64,000 bases of DNA from Promicromonospora sp. MEB111 (GTDB lineage: Bacteria; Actinomycetota; Actinomycetes; Actinomycetales; Cellulomonadaceae), in contig NZ_JARVSD010000014.1 of NCBI RefSeq assembly GCF_030209445.1, positions 310,001-374,000 of the forward strand, read 5' to 3'. This document shows positions 7,550 to 17,045 of the stretch, in pieces. A model generated the notes under the pieces. The model did not search any database and was not told where the DNA came from. It worked only from the letters and a program-made list of their open reading frames with translations. Position 1 is the first letter of the stretch. Every line of letters starts with the position of its first letter. The position numbers and the translations under genes are program-made.

Positions 7550-9187
7550 TCAGGGGAGGTCGCGGCGGACGACCTTGCCCGTCGGGTTGCGGGGGAGCGA
7601 GTCGAGGAAGTGGACGTCGCGGGGGAGCGAGAAGCGCGGGAGCGTGTCCCGGAGCCGATCGACCAGGGCCTCGGCGGTGAGCGTCGCGCCCTCGCGCAGC
7701 ACCACGTAGGCGGCGAACCGGTGGCCGAACCTCTCGTCGGGCACACCGAACACCGCGACGTCCGCGACCTCGGGCAGGGCGGTGATCGCGTCCTCCACCG
7801 GGCGGGGGTAGACGTTCTCGCCGCCCGAGACGATCATGTCGTCGGCGCGGCCCACCACGTACAGCCGGCCCTCGGTGTCGAGGCGGCCGCGGTCGCCCGT
7901 GGCCATCAGGTCGCCAAACATCGGCTTGCCCGTGCCGTTGGTGTACCCCTCGAACAGCATGCCGTTGCCCACGCAGATCTGGCCGACGTCGCCCCGCGGG
8001 ACGGGCCGGCCGTCGTCGTCCAGGATGCCGATGCGGGTGCCCAGCGGCGGCCGCCCCGCCGTCGTCGGCTGCACGGCGAGGTCCGCGGGCGTGGAGATCG
8101 ACGCCCAGGAGGCCTCGGTCGAGCCGTACAGGCCGTAGAGCACCGGGCCGAACTCGTCCAGGAACTGGGTGATCCGTTCGGCGGGCATGGCCGAGCCGGA
8201 GTAGGCGACGACGCGCAGGGACGACGTGTCGTACCGGGCCTTCACCTCGGCGGGCAGGTCGAGGATGCGCTGCAGCATGACCGGCACCGCGATCAGCGCC
8301 GTCACCTGCTGCTCGGCGATCGTCCGGAGCGTCTGCTCGGCGTCGAACCGGCGCGGCAGCACCAGCTCCGCGTGCAGCGCCATACCGAGCTGCAGGGCCG
8401 CGAGCCCCCACGTGTGGAAGATCGGCGTGGTGATCATCATGCGGTCGCCGGCCCGCAGCGGGATGACCGACAGCAGTGAGGCGGCCTCGCTCAGGCCGTG
8501 CGGCTGCGGCCGGCGGGCGCCCTTCGGGGTGCTCGTGGTGCCCGACGTCATGACGACGGTCCGGCCCGGCTTGTCGGGGATCGGCACCCGAGCCGGGTCG
8601 CCGTTCGTGATGAGCCCGGCGAGGCCGGAGGCGCCGTCGTCGGCCCAGGTGGTGAGGACCGGCAGGTCGGCGGGCAGGTCGGGCTCCTGGTCCAGGAACT
8701 CCTGGTCGGCGAGGAGCAGCGCGGGCCGCTGCTCGGCGACGACGGCGGAGACCTGCGCGGGGGAGAGGCCCGAGTTGAGCAGCAGCGTGGTCGCGCCGAG
8801 CTTGGCCAGCGCCACCATGGTCTCGAGGAGGCCGCCGTGGTTGCGGCACAGCACGGCGACGGGCGTCCGCGGGCCGACGCCGCGGTCGCGCAGGGCGTTG
8901 GCCAGGCGGTTCGCGCGGTCGTCGAGCTCGCGGAAGGTCACGCTGCGCTGCTCGTCGGCGAACGCCGTCTGGTGCGGGGTGCGGACCGTGCTGGCGCGAT
9001 AGCCGCCGGCGATCGAGGGGCCCCACGTGACGAGCTGCCAGATCGCGCCGACGTCGCGGTGGATCCGCAGGCCCGGGGCGAGCACACCCGACCTGACGAG
9101 GTGGAAGCCCTGGTTGAGCAGGTTCTCCCTGCGGTCGACCTGCGCGAGTCCGCCGGGGCGGACCTCCGCGGCACTGGTGGTCAGCAC
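7550..9187 (-). CDS. Acyl-CoA synthetase (AMP-binding, FadD-like)
   Basis: A 545-residue ANL-superfamily ligase that activates a carboxylic acid as acyl-AMP and transfers it to CoA. Visible motifs: P-loop TSGTTSTPKG, YGSTEASW, the TGDRGRLD aspartate region, GGENVYP hinge, and C-terminal NPTGKVVRRDL with the catalytic lysine. The start is GTG 9187 with AAGGGGG just upstream. The gene is monocistronic and ends before a long hairpin. The chain length of the acid cannot be told from sequence; long-chain fatty acids are most usual. A CTATTG/CAATAG inverted repeat in its upstream region suggests TetR-type control. Confidence 0.85.
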   Translation of the reverse strand: MLTTSAAEVRPGGLAQVDRRENLLNQGFHLVRSGVLAPGLRIHRDVGAIWQLVTWGPSIAGGYRASTVRTPHQTAFADEQRSVTFRELDDRANRLANALRDRGVGPRTPVAVLCRNHGGLLETMVALAKLGATTLLLNSGLSPAQVSAVVAEQRPALLLADQEFLDQEPDLPADLPVLTTWADDGASGLAGLITNGDPARVPIPDKPGRTVVMTSGTTSTPKGARRPQPHGLSEAASLLSVIPLRAGDRMMITTPIFHTWGLAALQLGMALHAELVLPRRFDAEQTLRTIAEQQVTALIAVPVMLQRILDLPAEVKARYDTSSLRVVAYSGSAMPAERITQFLDEFGPVLYGLYGSTEASWASISTPADLAVQPTTAGRPPLGTRIGILDDDGRPVPRGDVGQICVGNGMLFEGYTNGTGKPMFGDLMATGDRGRLDTEGRLYVVGRADDMIVSGGENVYPRPVEDAITALPEVADVAVFGVPDERFGHRFAAYVVLREGATLTAEALVDRLRDTLPRFSLPRDVHFLDSLPRNPTGKVVRRDLP

Positions 9188-9208
9188 GTCGCCCCCTTTG
9201 GCTCGCCA

Positions 9209-9230
9209 CTATTGCACCCGCATTCAATAG
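9209..9230. promoter_or_regulatory. Possible TetR-type operator upstream of the acyl-CoA synthetase
   Basis: Half-sites CTATTG (9209-9214) and CAATAG (9225-9230) are perfect complements separated by ten bases, 22 bases upstream of the GTG start. A second partly overlapping pair GCACCCG/CGGGTGC lies at 9214-9220/9235-9241. No cognate regulator is adjacent. Confidence 0.4.
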
Positions 9231-9300
9231 GAAACGGGTGCGGGAGGCAACCCTCGGCAGCGCGGGGCCGGTCCGGCAGGAGCCGCGGCAAGGGCCCGCG

Positions 9301-10104
9301 TCAGGCCAGCGAGACCGCCAGGGCCCCCAGCGCCTTGAGCGTCTCCTCCGCGGCCTGCTCGTCGTAGCCGCGGGTGCACACCGCGATCACCAGGGCGTCT
9401 GGACCGGGCTCGCCCACGAACGCGACGTCGTGCCGGATGCCGTCCACCCAGCCGGACTTGGAGCCGAACGGGACGGCGCCCGGCTCACCCGGGCCGGGGA
9501 CGGCGGCCGTGAGCTGCCGGTCCGTCTGGCGGCCGAGCAGCTCGCACATCCAGGCGGTCCGCTCCGGGCCCGCGAGCGCGCCCGTGACCACGCCGGACAT
9601 GAGCAGGCACAGGTCGGCCGCCGTCGTGCGGTGCGAGGCGCCCGCCTTCTCGGCGGCCAGGTCCGAGTACTTGCGGCCGAACGTCGACCGCGTGGCCCCG
9701 GCGTCGGCCAGCACCTTGTTCACGGCGGGCAGGCCCACGCGCTCGGCGACCATGTTGGTCGCCTCGTTGGAGGAGACCGTGACCATCCGGTCGATCACGT
9801 CGCCCAGCGGCATCGGCGTGCCGTCGGGCGGCAGGCCCTCGTCGACGTCGTCGGGCTCGATCGTGTACTCGCCCGCGCCGGGCACCTGCGAGGTGAAGGT
9901 CCGGGTCGCGGTGCACGTCTCGTCGAGGCGCGCGGTGCCGGCGTCGAGCTCGCGTGCGGCCGCCACCAGCACCGCGAGCTTCACGGTCGAGGCGGCGTAG
10001 AAGTCCAGGTCGTCCTGGCGCGCGGCCAGCACCTCGCCCGAGGCCCGCGCGATCCGGTAGGCCACCACCGGCACCCCGTCGCTGTGCGTTCCTGTCGACA
10101 CCAT
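9301..10104 (-). CDS. Serine hydrolase of the penicillin-binding/class A beta-lactamase fold
   Basis: A 267-residue protein with the three active-site elements of the family: S39-T-V-K42, S111-S-N113 and K216-S-G218. No signal peptide or membrane segment is visible, so it should act in the cytoplasm, and I see no clear ExxLN (the class A Glu166 motif). It is therefore less likely to be a resistance beta-lactamase than an intracellular peptidase or amidase on cell-wall-like peptides. It is the last gene of the leftward peptide-importer operon, 22 bases after the amidotransferase gene. Substrate unknown. Confidence 0.75.
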   Translation of the reverse strand: MVSTGTHSDGVPVVAYRIARASGEVLAARQDDLDFYAASTVKLAVLVAAARELDAGTARLDETCTATRTFTSQVPGAGEYTIEPDDVDEGLPPDGTPMPLGDVIDRMVTVSSNEATNMVAERVGLPAVNKVLADAGATRSTFGRKYSDLAAEKAGASHRTTAADLCLLMSGVVTGALAGPERTAWMCELLGRQTDRQLTAAVPGPGEPGAVPFGSKSGWVDGIRHDVAFVGEPGPDALVIAVCTRGYDEQAAEETLKALGALAVSLA

Positions 10105-10126
10105 GTGCGTTCTCGTCCTCTCGTCG

Positions 10127-10840
10127 TCACTTCGCCGCGGCGTGCACGACGTCGGCCCAGGCGCGCACCAGCGCGCGCGACTGCGCCTCGTTCTCGTCCG
10201 CCCGGGCCAGCGCCGCCTCGGCCAGCGCCGCCCGGTCGATGCCCTGCTCCGAGAGCGCGGCCTCGTCCCAGGTCGCGACCCGCTCCGGCCGGGCCTCGGG
10301 ATGGAACTGCAGGCCCCAGGCGGCCTCGCCCACCCGGAACGCCTGGTTGCGGCAGGCCTCGCTCGTCACCAGCAGCGTGGCCGACGGCGGCAGCGTGGTC
10401 ACCGAGTCCTCGTGGTTCTCGATCATCCACAGCGGTCCGTCCGGCACTCCCGGCAGGTCGCCGAAGACCGGGTCGCCGGCGGCGGCCGGCAGCACCGTGA
10501 GCGGGCACATGCCGCGCTCCGTCTCGCCGGACCGCGCCGTCACGCCGCCGCCCGTGACGTGCGCCAGGAGCTGCCCGCCGAGGCACAGCCCGAGCAGCGG
10601 CACGCCGTCGGCCAGCGCCTGGAGCGTCAGCGCCCGCTCGCGGGCCAGGAACGGGTGGCCGGCGTCGTCGTCCGGCATGAAGCCGCCGCCCAGCAGGACC
10701 ACGCCCCCGAACCCGGCGAGGGTCTCGGGCAGCTCCGCGCCCGGGACGAGGGCCGGGTCGAGCCCGGCCTCGGGGAGCTGCTGCTCCAGCCGGCCCATGG
10801 AGCTGGTGGACGAGTTCAGGACCACCAGGACGCGCGTCAT
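10127..10840 (-). CDS. Class I glutamine amidotransferase-like protein
   Basis: A 237-residue stand-alone GATase1 domain. The catalytic triad is visible: C86 in LGLCLGGQ and H180/E182 in LQFHPEARPE. Such enzymes hydrolyse glutamine or gamma-glutamyl amides; stand-alone forms include gamma-glutamyl-polyamine hydrolases and GMP-synthetase-like proteins. The start at 10840 gives an ATGA overlap with the upstream ATPase gene; a longer open frame inside the ATPase gene is ignored. Being built into a peptide-uptake operon, it may process gamma-glutamyl peptides such as those from peptidoglycan. That is inference. Confidence 0.8.
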   Translation of the reverse strand: MTRVLVVLNSSTSSMGRLEQQLPEAGLDPALVPGAELPETLAGFGGVVLLGGGFMPDDDAGHPFLARERALTLQALADGVPLLGLCLGGQLLAHVTGGGVTARSGETERGMCPLTVLPAAAGDPVFGDLPGVPDGPLWMIENHEDSVTTLPPSATLLVTSEACRNQAFRVGEAAWGLQFHPEARPERVATWDEAALSEQGIDRAALAEAALARADENEAQSRALVRAWADVVHAAAK

Positions 10841-12040
10841 GCGCCGGTCCCGGGCGTGGCCAGCTCGCGCGCGAAGTGGCAGGCGGCGACGTGCGCCGCG
10901 GCTCCGGCGGCCCCTGCGTCCGCCGAACCCCGGGCGACCAGCGCGGGCACGTCCGTCTCGCACACCTGCGGGATCAGCCGCAGGCCGCGGACGGCGTCGG
11001 CGGAGGCCGCCTCGCGCCGTGCCTCCGGCAGCGTGGGCGCCAGCCAGCAGCGCGTGTGGAACGGGCAGCCCGACGGCGGGTCCACCGGGGAGGGCGGGTC
11101 GCCCTCCAGCACGATCCCGCCGACGCCGGGCTGCCCGGCGCCCGCGACGGCGCCATCGGACGAGCTCGCACCGACGGCCCCGCCCGCCGGGACGAGCCGC
11201 ACCGACGGGTCGGGAACGGGCACCGCGGAGAGCAGCGCCTGCGTGTACGGGTGCTGCGCGGCGTCGTACACCTCGGCCTCGGGCCCCTGCTCGACGATGC
11301 GGCCCAGGTACATGACGGCGACGTCGTGGGCGATGTGCCGCACCACGCCGAGGTCGTGCGCCACGAACAGGTAGGACAGGCCCAGCTCCTCCTGGAGGTC
11401 CTCCAGCAGGTTGATCACCTGGCCCTGCACGGACACGTCGAGCGCCGAGACCGGCTCGTCGCAGACCAGGATCTTGGGCCGCAGGGCGAGCGCGCGGGCG
11501 ATCCCGACCCGCTGCCGCTGCCCGCCCGAGAACTGGTGCGGGTACCGGTTCGCGTGGTCGGGGTCGAGGCCGACGAGCTCCAGCAGCTCGCCCACCGCGG
11601 CCCGCCGCCCGCCCGCCGGGTCGATGCCGTGGATCGCGAACGGCTCGCCCACGATCTCGTTCACCGACATCCGCGGGTTCAGCGACGTGTACGGGTCCTG
11701 GAAGACCATCTGCACGTCCCGGCGGAGCTGCTTGCGGCCCGCCCGGGACCGGCCCGTGACGTCCTCGCCGTCCACCAGCACCTGCCCGCTGGTCGGCGTC
11801 TCGACGCCGACGAGCACGCGGGCGAGCGTCGACTTGCCCGACCCGGACTCGCCGACCAGGCCGAGGGTGCGACCCCGGTCCAGGGTGAGCGAGACGCCGT
11901 CGACCGCCTTGACCGCGGCCGCCGAGCGGCGCAGCAGCCCGGAGCGCACCGGGTAGTGCTTGACGAGGTCGCGCACCTCGAGCACGGACTCGCCGGGCTC
12001 GGGCCGCTCGTCGACGAGACCGGCCCCCGCCGGTCGCGAC

Positions 12041-12048
<8 letters not shown>
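10837..12048 (-). CDS. Peptide ABC transporter ATPase (OppF/DppF type)
   Basis: A 403-residue ABC ATPase with Walker A GESGSGKST, Q-loop FQDPYTSLNPRM, signature FSGGQRQR, Walker B ILVCDEPVSALD and switch HDLG. The YDAAQHPYTQALLSAVP segment and the Cys-containing C-terminal oligopeptide domain (PFHTRCW) identify the Opp/Dpp family; a low-complexity insert (residues about 275-310) lies within that tail. It overlaps dppD-like by eight bases and the amidotransferase gene by four. It powers import with the neighbouring ATPase, two permeases and lipoprotein. Confidence 0.92.
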
Positions 12049-13182
<1,134 letters not shown>

Positions 13183-13186
<4 letters not shown>

Positions 13187-14115
13187 GCGGAGAGCCTCGG
13201 GTCGAGGGCGTCACGCAGGGCGTCGCCGAGCACGACCAGCGCGAGGACGGTCGCGACCAGGCAGATCAGGGGCGCGAGCAGGATGTGCGGGGCGCCGCCG
13301 AGCACCCATTCCGAGCCCTGCTCGATCTGGATGCCCCAGCTCGTCGCCGGTGGACGGACGCCGATGCCCAGGAAGGACAGCACGGCCTCCGCGCTGATCA
13401 CCCCGGCCACGGAGGTGGGCAGCAGCGCGGTGACGGTGCCGATGGCGTTGGGGAGCACATGCCGGACCATGATGCGCAGGTCCGACGCGCCCAGCGAACG
13501 CGCGGCGGTCACGTAGTCCAGGTTCTTCGCCTCCAGGGTGCTGGCCCGCACGTAGCGGGCGTACGGCATCCAGCCGAACAGGATGAGCACCACCGCGGGC
13601 AGCAGGATCACGTTGAACGTGCCGGTGCCCAGGTCGACGCCCTTGAACAGGGACAGCACCAGGAGTGCGGCCAGCAGCAGCGGGATCACCAGGAAGACCT
13701 CGACGGCACGGGAGACCAGGTAGTCCACCCAGCCGAGGTGGTACCCGGCGAGCAGGCCGAGGGTGACACCGATCAGCAGCGAGACGCTGACCACGACGAC
13801 GGCCAGCAGCAGCGACGGCCGGATGCCGTGCACCAGCGTGGCCAGCACGTCGCAGCCGAGCGCGTCGGTGCCCAGCGGGTGCTCGCCGCCCCAGCCCTGT
13901 GGTGTCGTCCGGGCCTCCCGGATCGGGCACGTCCGGGGGCTGGTGGTCGTGAACAGCGTGGGGAACGCCGCCATCAGCCCGAAGAAGGCGAGCACGACGG
14001 CCGCGGCGATCGTGTCGGGCCGGCGGCGGAGCCGGCGCCAGGCGTCGGCGAGCGGGCTCGACGGTGCGCCTCCCGGGCGCCGCGCGGTCGGTGCGGGTGT
14101 CACGGCGTCACTCAT
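13183..14115 (-). CDS. Peptide ABC transporter permease (DppC/OppC type)
   Basis: A 310-residue inner-membrane permease with one N-terminal transmembrane helix (about 37-57), then the BPD_transp_1 domain with about five helices. The family EAA-loop AARSLGASDLRIMVRHVLPN is split here by coordinates about 170-190. The GTDALGCDVLATLVHG motif near residue 80 is typical of DppC. It overlaps dppB-like by eight bases and dppD-like by four. It forms the membrane channel together with the DppB-type subunit. Confidence 0.92.
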
Positions 14116-15112
14116 AGCGGATCCTCGGGTCGAGCAGGGCGTAGGCGATGTCGACGACGATCATCACCACGACGGTCACCGCGGCCAGCAGGGTCACGAC
14201 GCCGAGCACGAGCCCGACGTCGTCGTTCCGGACGGCTTCCCACAGGACGCCGCCCATCCCGTAGATGTTCATCAGCCCCTCGGTGATCACGGCCCCGCCG
14301 AGCGCCTCGGCGAAGGTCAGGCCGACGGCGGTGACCACGGGGACCGACGAGTTGCGCACCACGTGGTGCACGACGACGCGCCTCTCGGTCAGGCCCTTCG
14401 ACCGGGCCGTACGCACGTGGTCGCCCTGGTAGGACTCGAGCTGGCTGGCCCGGACCAGACGGATGAACGCCGCCGACCCGGCCAGGCCGAGCAGGATCCC
14501 GGGGACGACCACGGTCGCCCACGGGTGGTCGGGGTCGAAGGACGGCTTGAACCAGTACGGCGGCCAGCTGTTCTCGCCGAACGTGTCCTCCGCCCAGCCG
14601 TTCAGGGGCACGGCGACGACGTACCGGTAGACGATCAGCAGCACGAACACCGGGAAGGCGTCGATCAGCACCGACGTGAGCCGGATGCCGTGGTCCCCGG
14701 CCGAGCCGCGCCAGCGGGCGGCGGCCGAGCCGAGCAGCATGCCGAGCGCCAGCCAGGTGACCAGCACGACGCAGAACAGGCGGAGGGTGTTCGGCGCCGC
14801 CGTGGCGACGATCTCCGAGACCTCACGACCGCGCAGGTTGGTGCCGAAGTCGCCCTGGGCGTACTGGCCGAGGCGCTCGACGAACGGCCCGAGGCACGGG
14901 TTGCCCACCTGGTCGTAGCAGGGGTCGTCGAGGTTGAAGCGTTGCTCGACGGCGGCGATCTGCGCCGGGGTGGCGACCTTGTCGCCGAAGAACGCCTGCG
15001 CCGGGTTGCCGTTGAGCTGGATCGCGACGGTCGTGAGCAGGTGCAGCAGGAACATCACGAGCAGCAGGGTGCCGACCGCCTGGACGGCGCGGCGAAGGAT
15101 GTAGCGCCCCAT
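14108..15112 (-). CDS. Peptide ABC transporter permease (DppB/OppB type)
   Basis: A 334-residue permease starting MGRYILRRAVQAV, the usual DppB/OppB start, with an N-terminal helix and a core of about five more helices. The coupling loop RTARSKGLTERRVVVHH lies around residue 235. The periplasm-like outer loop (about 35-110) contains FFGDKVATPAQI and RFNLDDPC, typical for actinobacterial members. It is the first cytoplasmic-membrane gene after the binding protein; the 121-base gap between them has only GC-rich short stems. Confidence 0.92.
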   Translation of the reverse strand: MGRYILRRAVQAVGTLLLVMFLLHLLTTVAIQLNGNPAQAFFGDKVATPAQIAAVEQRFNLDDPCYDQVGNPCLGPFVERLGQYAQGDFGTNLRGREVSEIVATAAPNTLRLFCVVLVTWLALGMLLGSAAARWRGSAGDHGIRLTSVLIDAFPVFVLLIVYRYVVAVPLNGWAEDTFGENSWPPYWFKPSFDPDHPWATVVVPGILLGLAGSAAFIRLVRASQLESYQGDHVRTARSKGLTERRVVVHHVVRNSSVPVVTAVGLTFAEALGGAVITEGLMNIYGMGGVLWEAVRNDDVGLVLGVVTLLAAVTVVVMIVVDIAYALLDPRIRYE

Positions 15113-15233
15113 GGGGTCCTTCCGGGGGGTATGGGGACGCGCGGACGGCGGGCGGGCGCCGGCCGGGCCCGGCGGGATCGGTGTCCCGTCAGGCCCGGCC
15201 GGCGGTGCCGCTCCGGTCCGGCGTGGTGGTTCG

Positions 15234-16871
15234 TTACGCCGTGACCTCGATCTTGCGGAGGATCGGCGCGCCCGAGAACGGGTTGAGGATCACGTTGTCC
15301 AGCCGGTCGCTGTAGTAGGTGGCGCTGAAGCTCCAGCGGAACGGGATGGTCGGGAACTCCTCGGCGAGGATGGCCTCGGCCTCCTGGTAGAGAGCCACCG
15401 ACTCGTCGAGCGACGGCGCGGCCGCCGCCTCGTCCAGCTTGGCCTCGAAGTCCTCGCTGTACCAGCCCCAGTGCCCGGCGCCGGGCTCGCCCGAGGCGTA
15501 GAAGCTGAGGTAGTTCTCGTTCAGCGGGTAGTCCGGGAACCAGTTGTTCCGGAACATGCCGTCGAAGCCCTGCGCCGCACGGGTCGAGAAGTAGTCGTCG
15601 CTCGACACGATGTTGAGCTCGTACGGGATGCCGAGCACCTCCTCGATCGAGTTGCCGATGGCGGTGAAGTACTCCACCTCGGCGTCGTCGTCACCCAGGC
15701 TGATCTGCAGCTTCTCGCCCTCGGGCCAGCCGCCGGCCTTCTCGAGCGCCGCCTTGGCCGCCTCGGGGTCGAACACGCACCACTCGCACGTGCCCGCCTC
15801 GCCGCCGGGCACGCCGCCCGGGACCACCCAGGAGTCGGCGGGCGTGGCCTGACCGCTGCCCAGCGAGGAGATGATGCCCTCGCGGTCGATCGCCATCGAG
15901 ATCGCCTTGCGGAACTCGATGTCGTTCCACGGGCCCTCGGTGTAGCCGGAGAAGCCGAGGTACGTGAGGGAGGCACCGGGGCGCTCGACGTAGCGCTCGG
16001 AGAGCTCCGGGTCGTTCTTCGCGGACTCGACCTCGGCGGTCGGCGGGTACGAAAGGTCGAGGTCGCCGGCCTTGAAGTCAGCCCACCCGGCGGTCTCGCC
16101 CGCCGCGTACTCGGTCCAGTGGATGGCGTCATAGTCCGGCGTCTCGTCGAGCGGGTAGTCCGCCCACTTCTCGACGGTGAGCTCCTGGCTCTGCTGCCAG
16201 TCGGTCACCTGGAAGGGGCCGTTGCCGATCGGCTCGAGCGCGCACTTCTCGACGTCGTCGAGGCACTCCTGCGCGATCGGGAAGAAGCCGGTGTAGCCGA
16301 GCATCGTCGCGAAGCCGGCGAACGGCGAGCTGAGGGTGACCTCGAGCGTCAGGTCGTCGGTGACCTTCAGCCCGGACAGCTCGTCGGCGGCGCCCTCGGC
16401 GGTGATGTTGCCGTCGTCGTCGGTCGTGGGCTGCATCTCGTCGTAGCCCTCGAAGATGCCGAAGAAGTAGTTGGAGTACAGACCGTTGTCGCCGTCGGCC
16501 GTGTAGTTCCAGGAGCGGGCGAACGCCTCGGCGTCGACGGGCTCGCCGTTCTGGAACGTGAGGTCCGGCTTGATCTTGATGGTCCAGACGGTGTTGTCGT
16601 CGTTGGGCTCGATGGACTCGGCCACGTAGTTGTACGGCTCGGTGGTCTCCGGGTCGTACCGGACCAGACCGTCGTAGACAACGTCGAGGACGCTGATGTT
16701 GTCGTAGGCCCCGGCGTCGCCGGGGAACAACGTCTCCATGTCCTGGCTGATCCAGGTCTCCAGGGTGACCGGCCCGTCGGCCTCGACGGTGTCGCTCGGG
16801 GTACACCCGGCCACGGTCAGGGCCACCACGGCCGCCCCCGCGGCCAAGGTGGTGATGCGTGCTTGCCTCAC
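15234..16871 (-). CDS. Peptide-binding lipoprotein of the importer (solute-binding family 5)
   Basis: A 545-residue lipoprotein. The GTG at 16871 is chosen because GGGGAGG sits seven bases upstream and a signal peptide begins at once; an in-frame ATG 18 codons earlier has neither. The lipobox is LTVAGC. The family 5 core follows, with VYDGLVRYDP, the AEAFARSWNYT region, and RKAISMAIDRE. Its acidic surface and GC-biased codons match the neighbours. It captures peptides or similar solutes at the cell surface and feeds the DppBCDF-like complex. The downstream gene order implies the whole set is one leftward operon. Confidence 0.92.
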   Translation of the reverse strand: MRQARITTLAAGAAVVALTVAGCTPSDTVEADGPVTLETWISQDMETLFPGDAGAYDNISVLDVVYDGLVRYDPETTEPYNYVAESIEPNDDNTVWTIKIKPDLTFQNGEPVDAEAFARSWNYTADGDNGLYSNYFFGIFEGYDEMQPTTDDDGNITAEGAADELSGLKVTDDLTLEVTLSSPFAGFATMLGYTGFFPIAQECLDDVEKCALEPIGNGPFQVTDWQQSQELTVEKWADYPLDETPDYDAIHWTEYAAGETAGWADFKAGDLDLSYPPTAEVESAKNDPELSERYVERPGASLTYLGFSGYTEGPWNDIEFRKAISMAIDREGIISSLGSGQATPADSWVVPGGVPGGEAGTCEWCVFDPEAAKAALEKAGGWPEGEKLQISLGDDDAEVEYFTAIGNSIEEVLGIPYELNIVSSDDYFSTRAAQGFDGMFRNNWFPDYPLNENYLSFYASGEPGAGHWGWYSEDFEAKLDEAAAAPSLDESVALYQEAEAILAEEFPTIPFRWSFSATYYSDRLDNVILNPFSGAPILRKIEVTA

Positions 16872-16984
16872 TGATTGCCTCCCCAGTTCGTCTCCCCGGT
16901 CAACTGGCGGGGAGGTTTGGACCATATCGCCACGGAAGTGGGGCCGCCTGGAAAGTCGTGTTAACCGTCTGTAACGATTCGTCA

Positions 16985-17029
16985 GGTCTCCTTCCTTGCG
17001 AGCGGCCAGCGCTCACGCGGAAGGAGACC
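16985..17029. terminator. Terminator hairpin after the xylanase gene
   Basis: Arms GGTCTCCTTCC (16985-16995) and GGAAGGAGACC (17019-17029) pair perfectly and the loop can pair further (GCGAGC/GCTCACGC). It lies 17 bases beyond the xylanase stop codon. Confidence 0.75.
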
Positions 17030-17045
17030 CGACGAACGGCGGGTG

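Noticed and set aside
9301-10104. Secreted class A beta-lactamase conferring resistance
   Set aside because: No signal peptide, no clear ExxLN motif, and placement at the end of a peptide-import operon.
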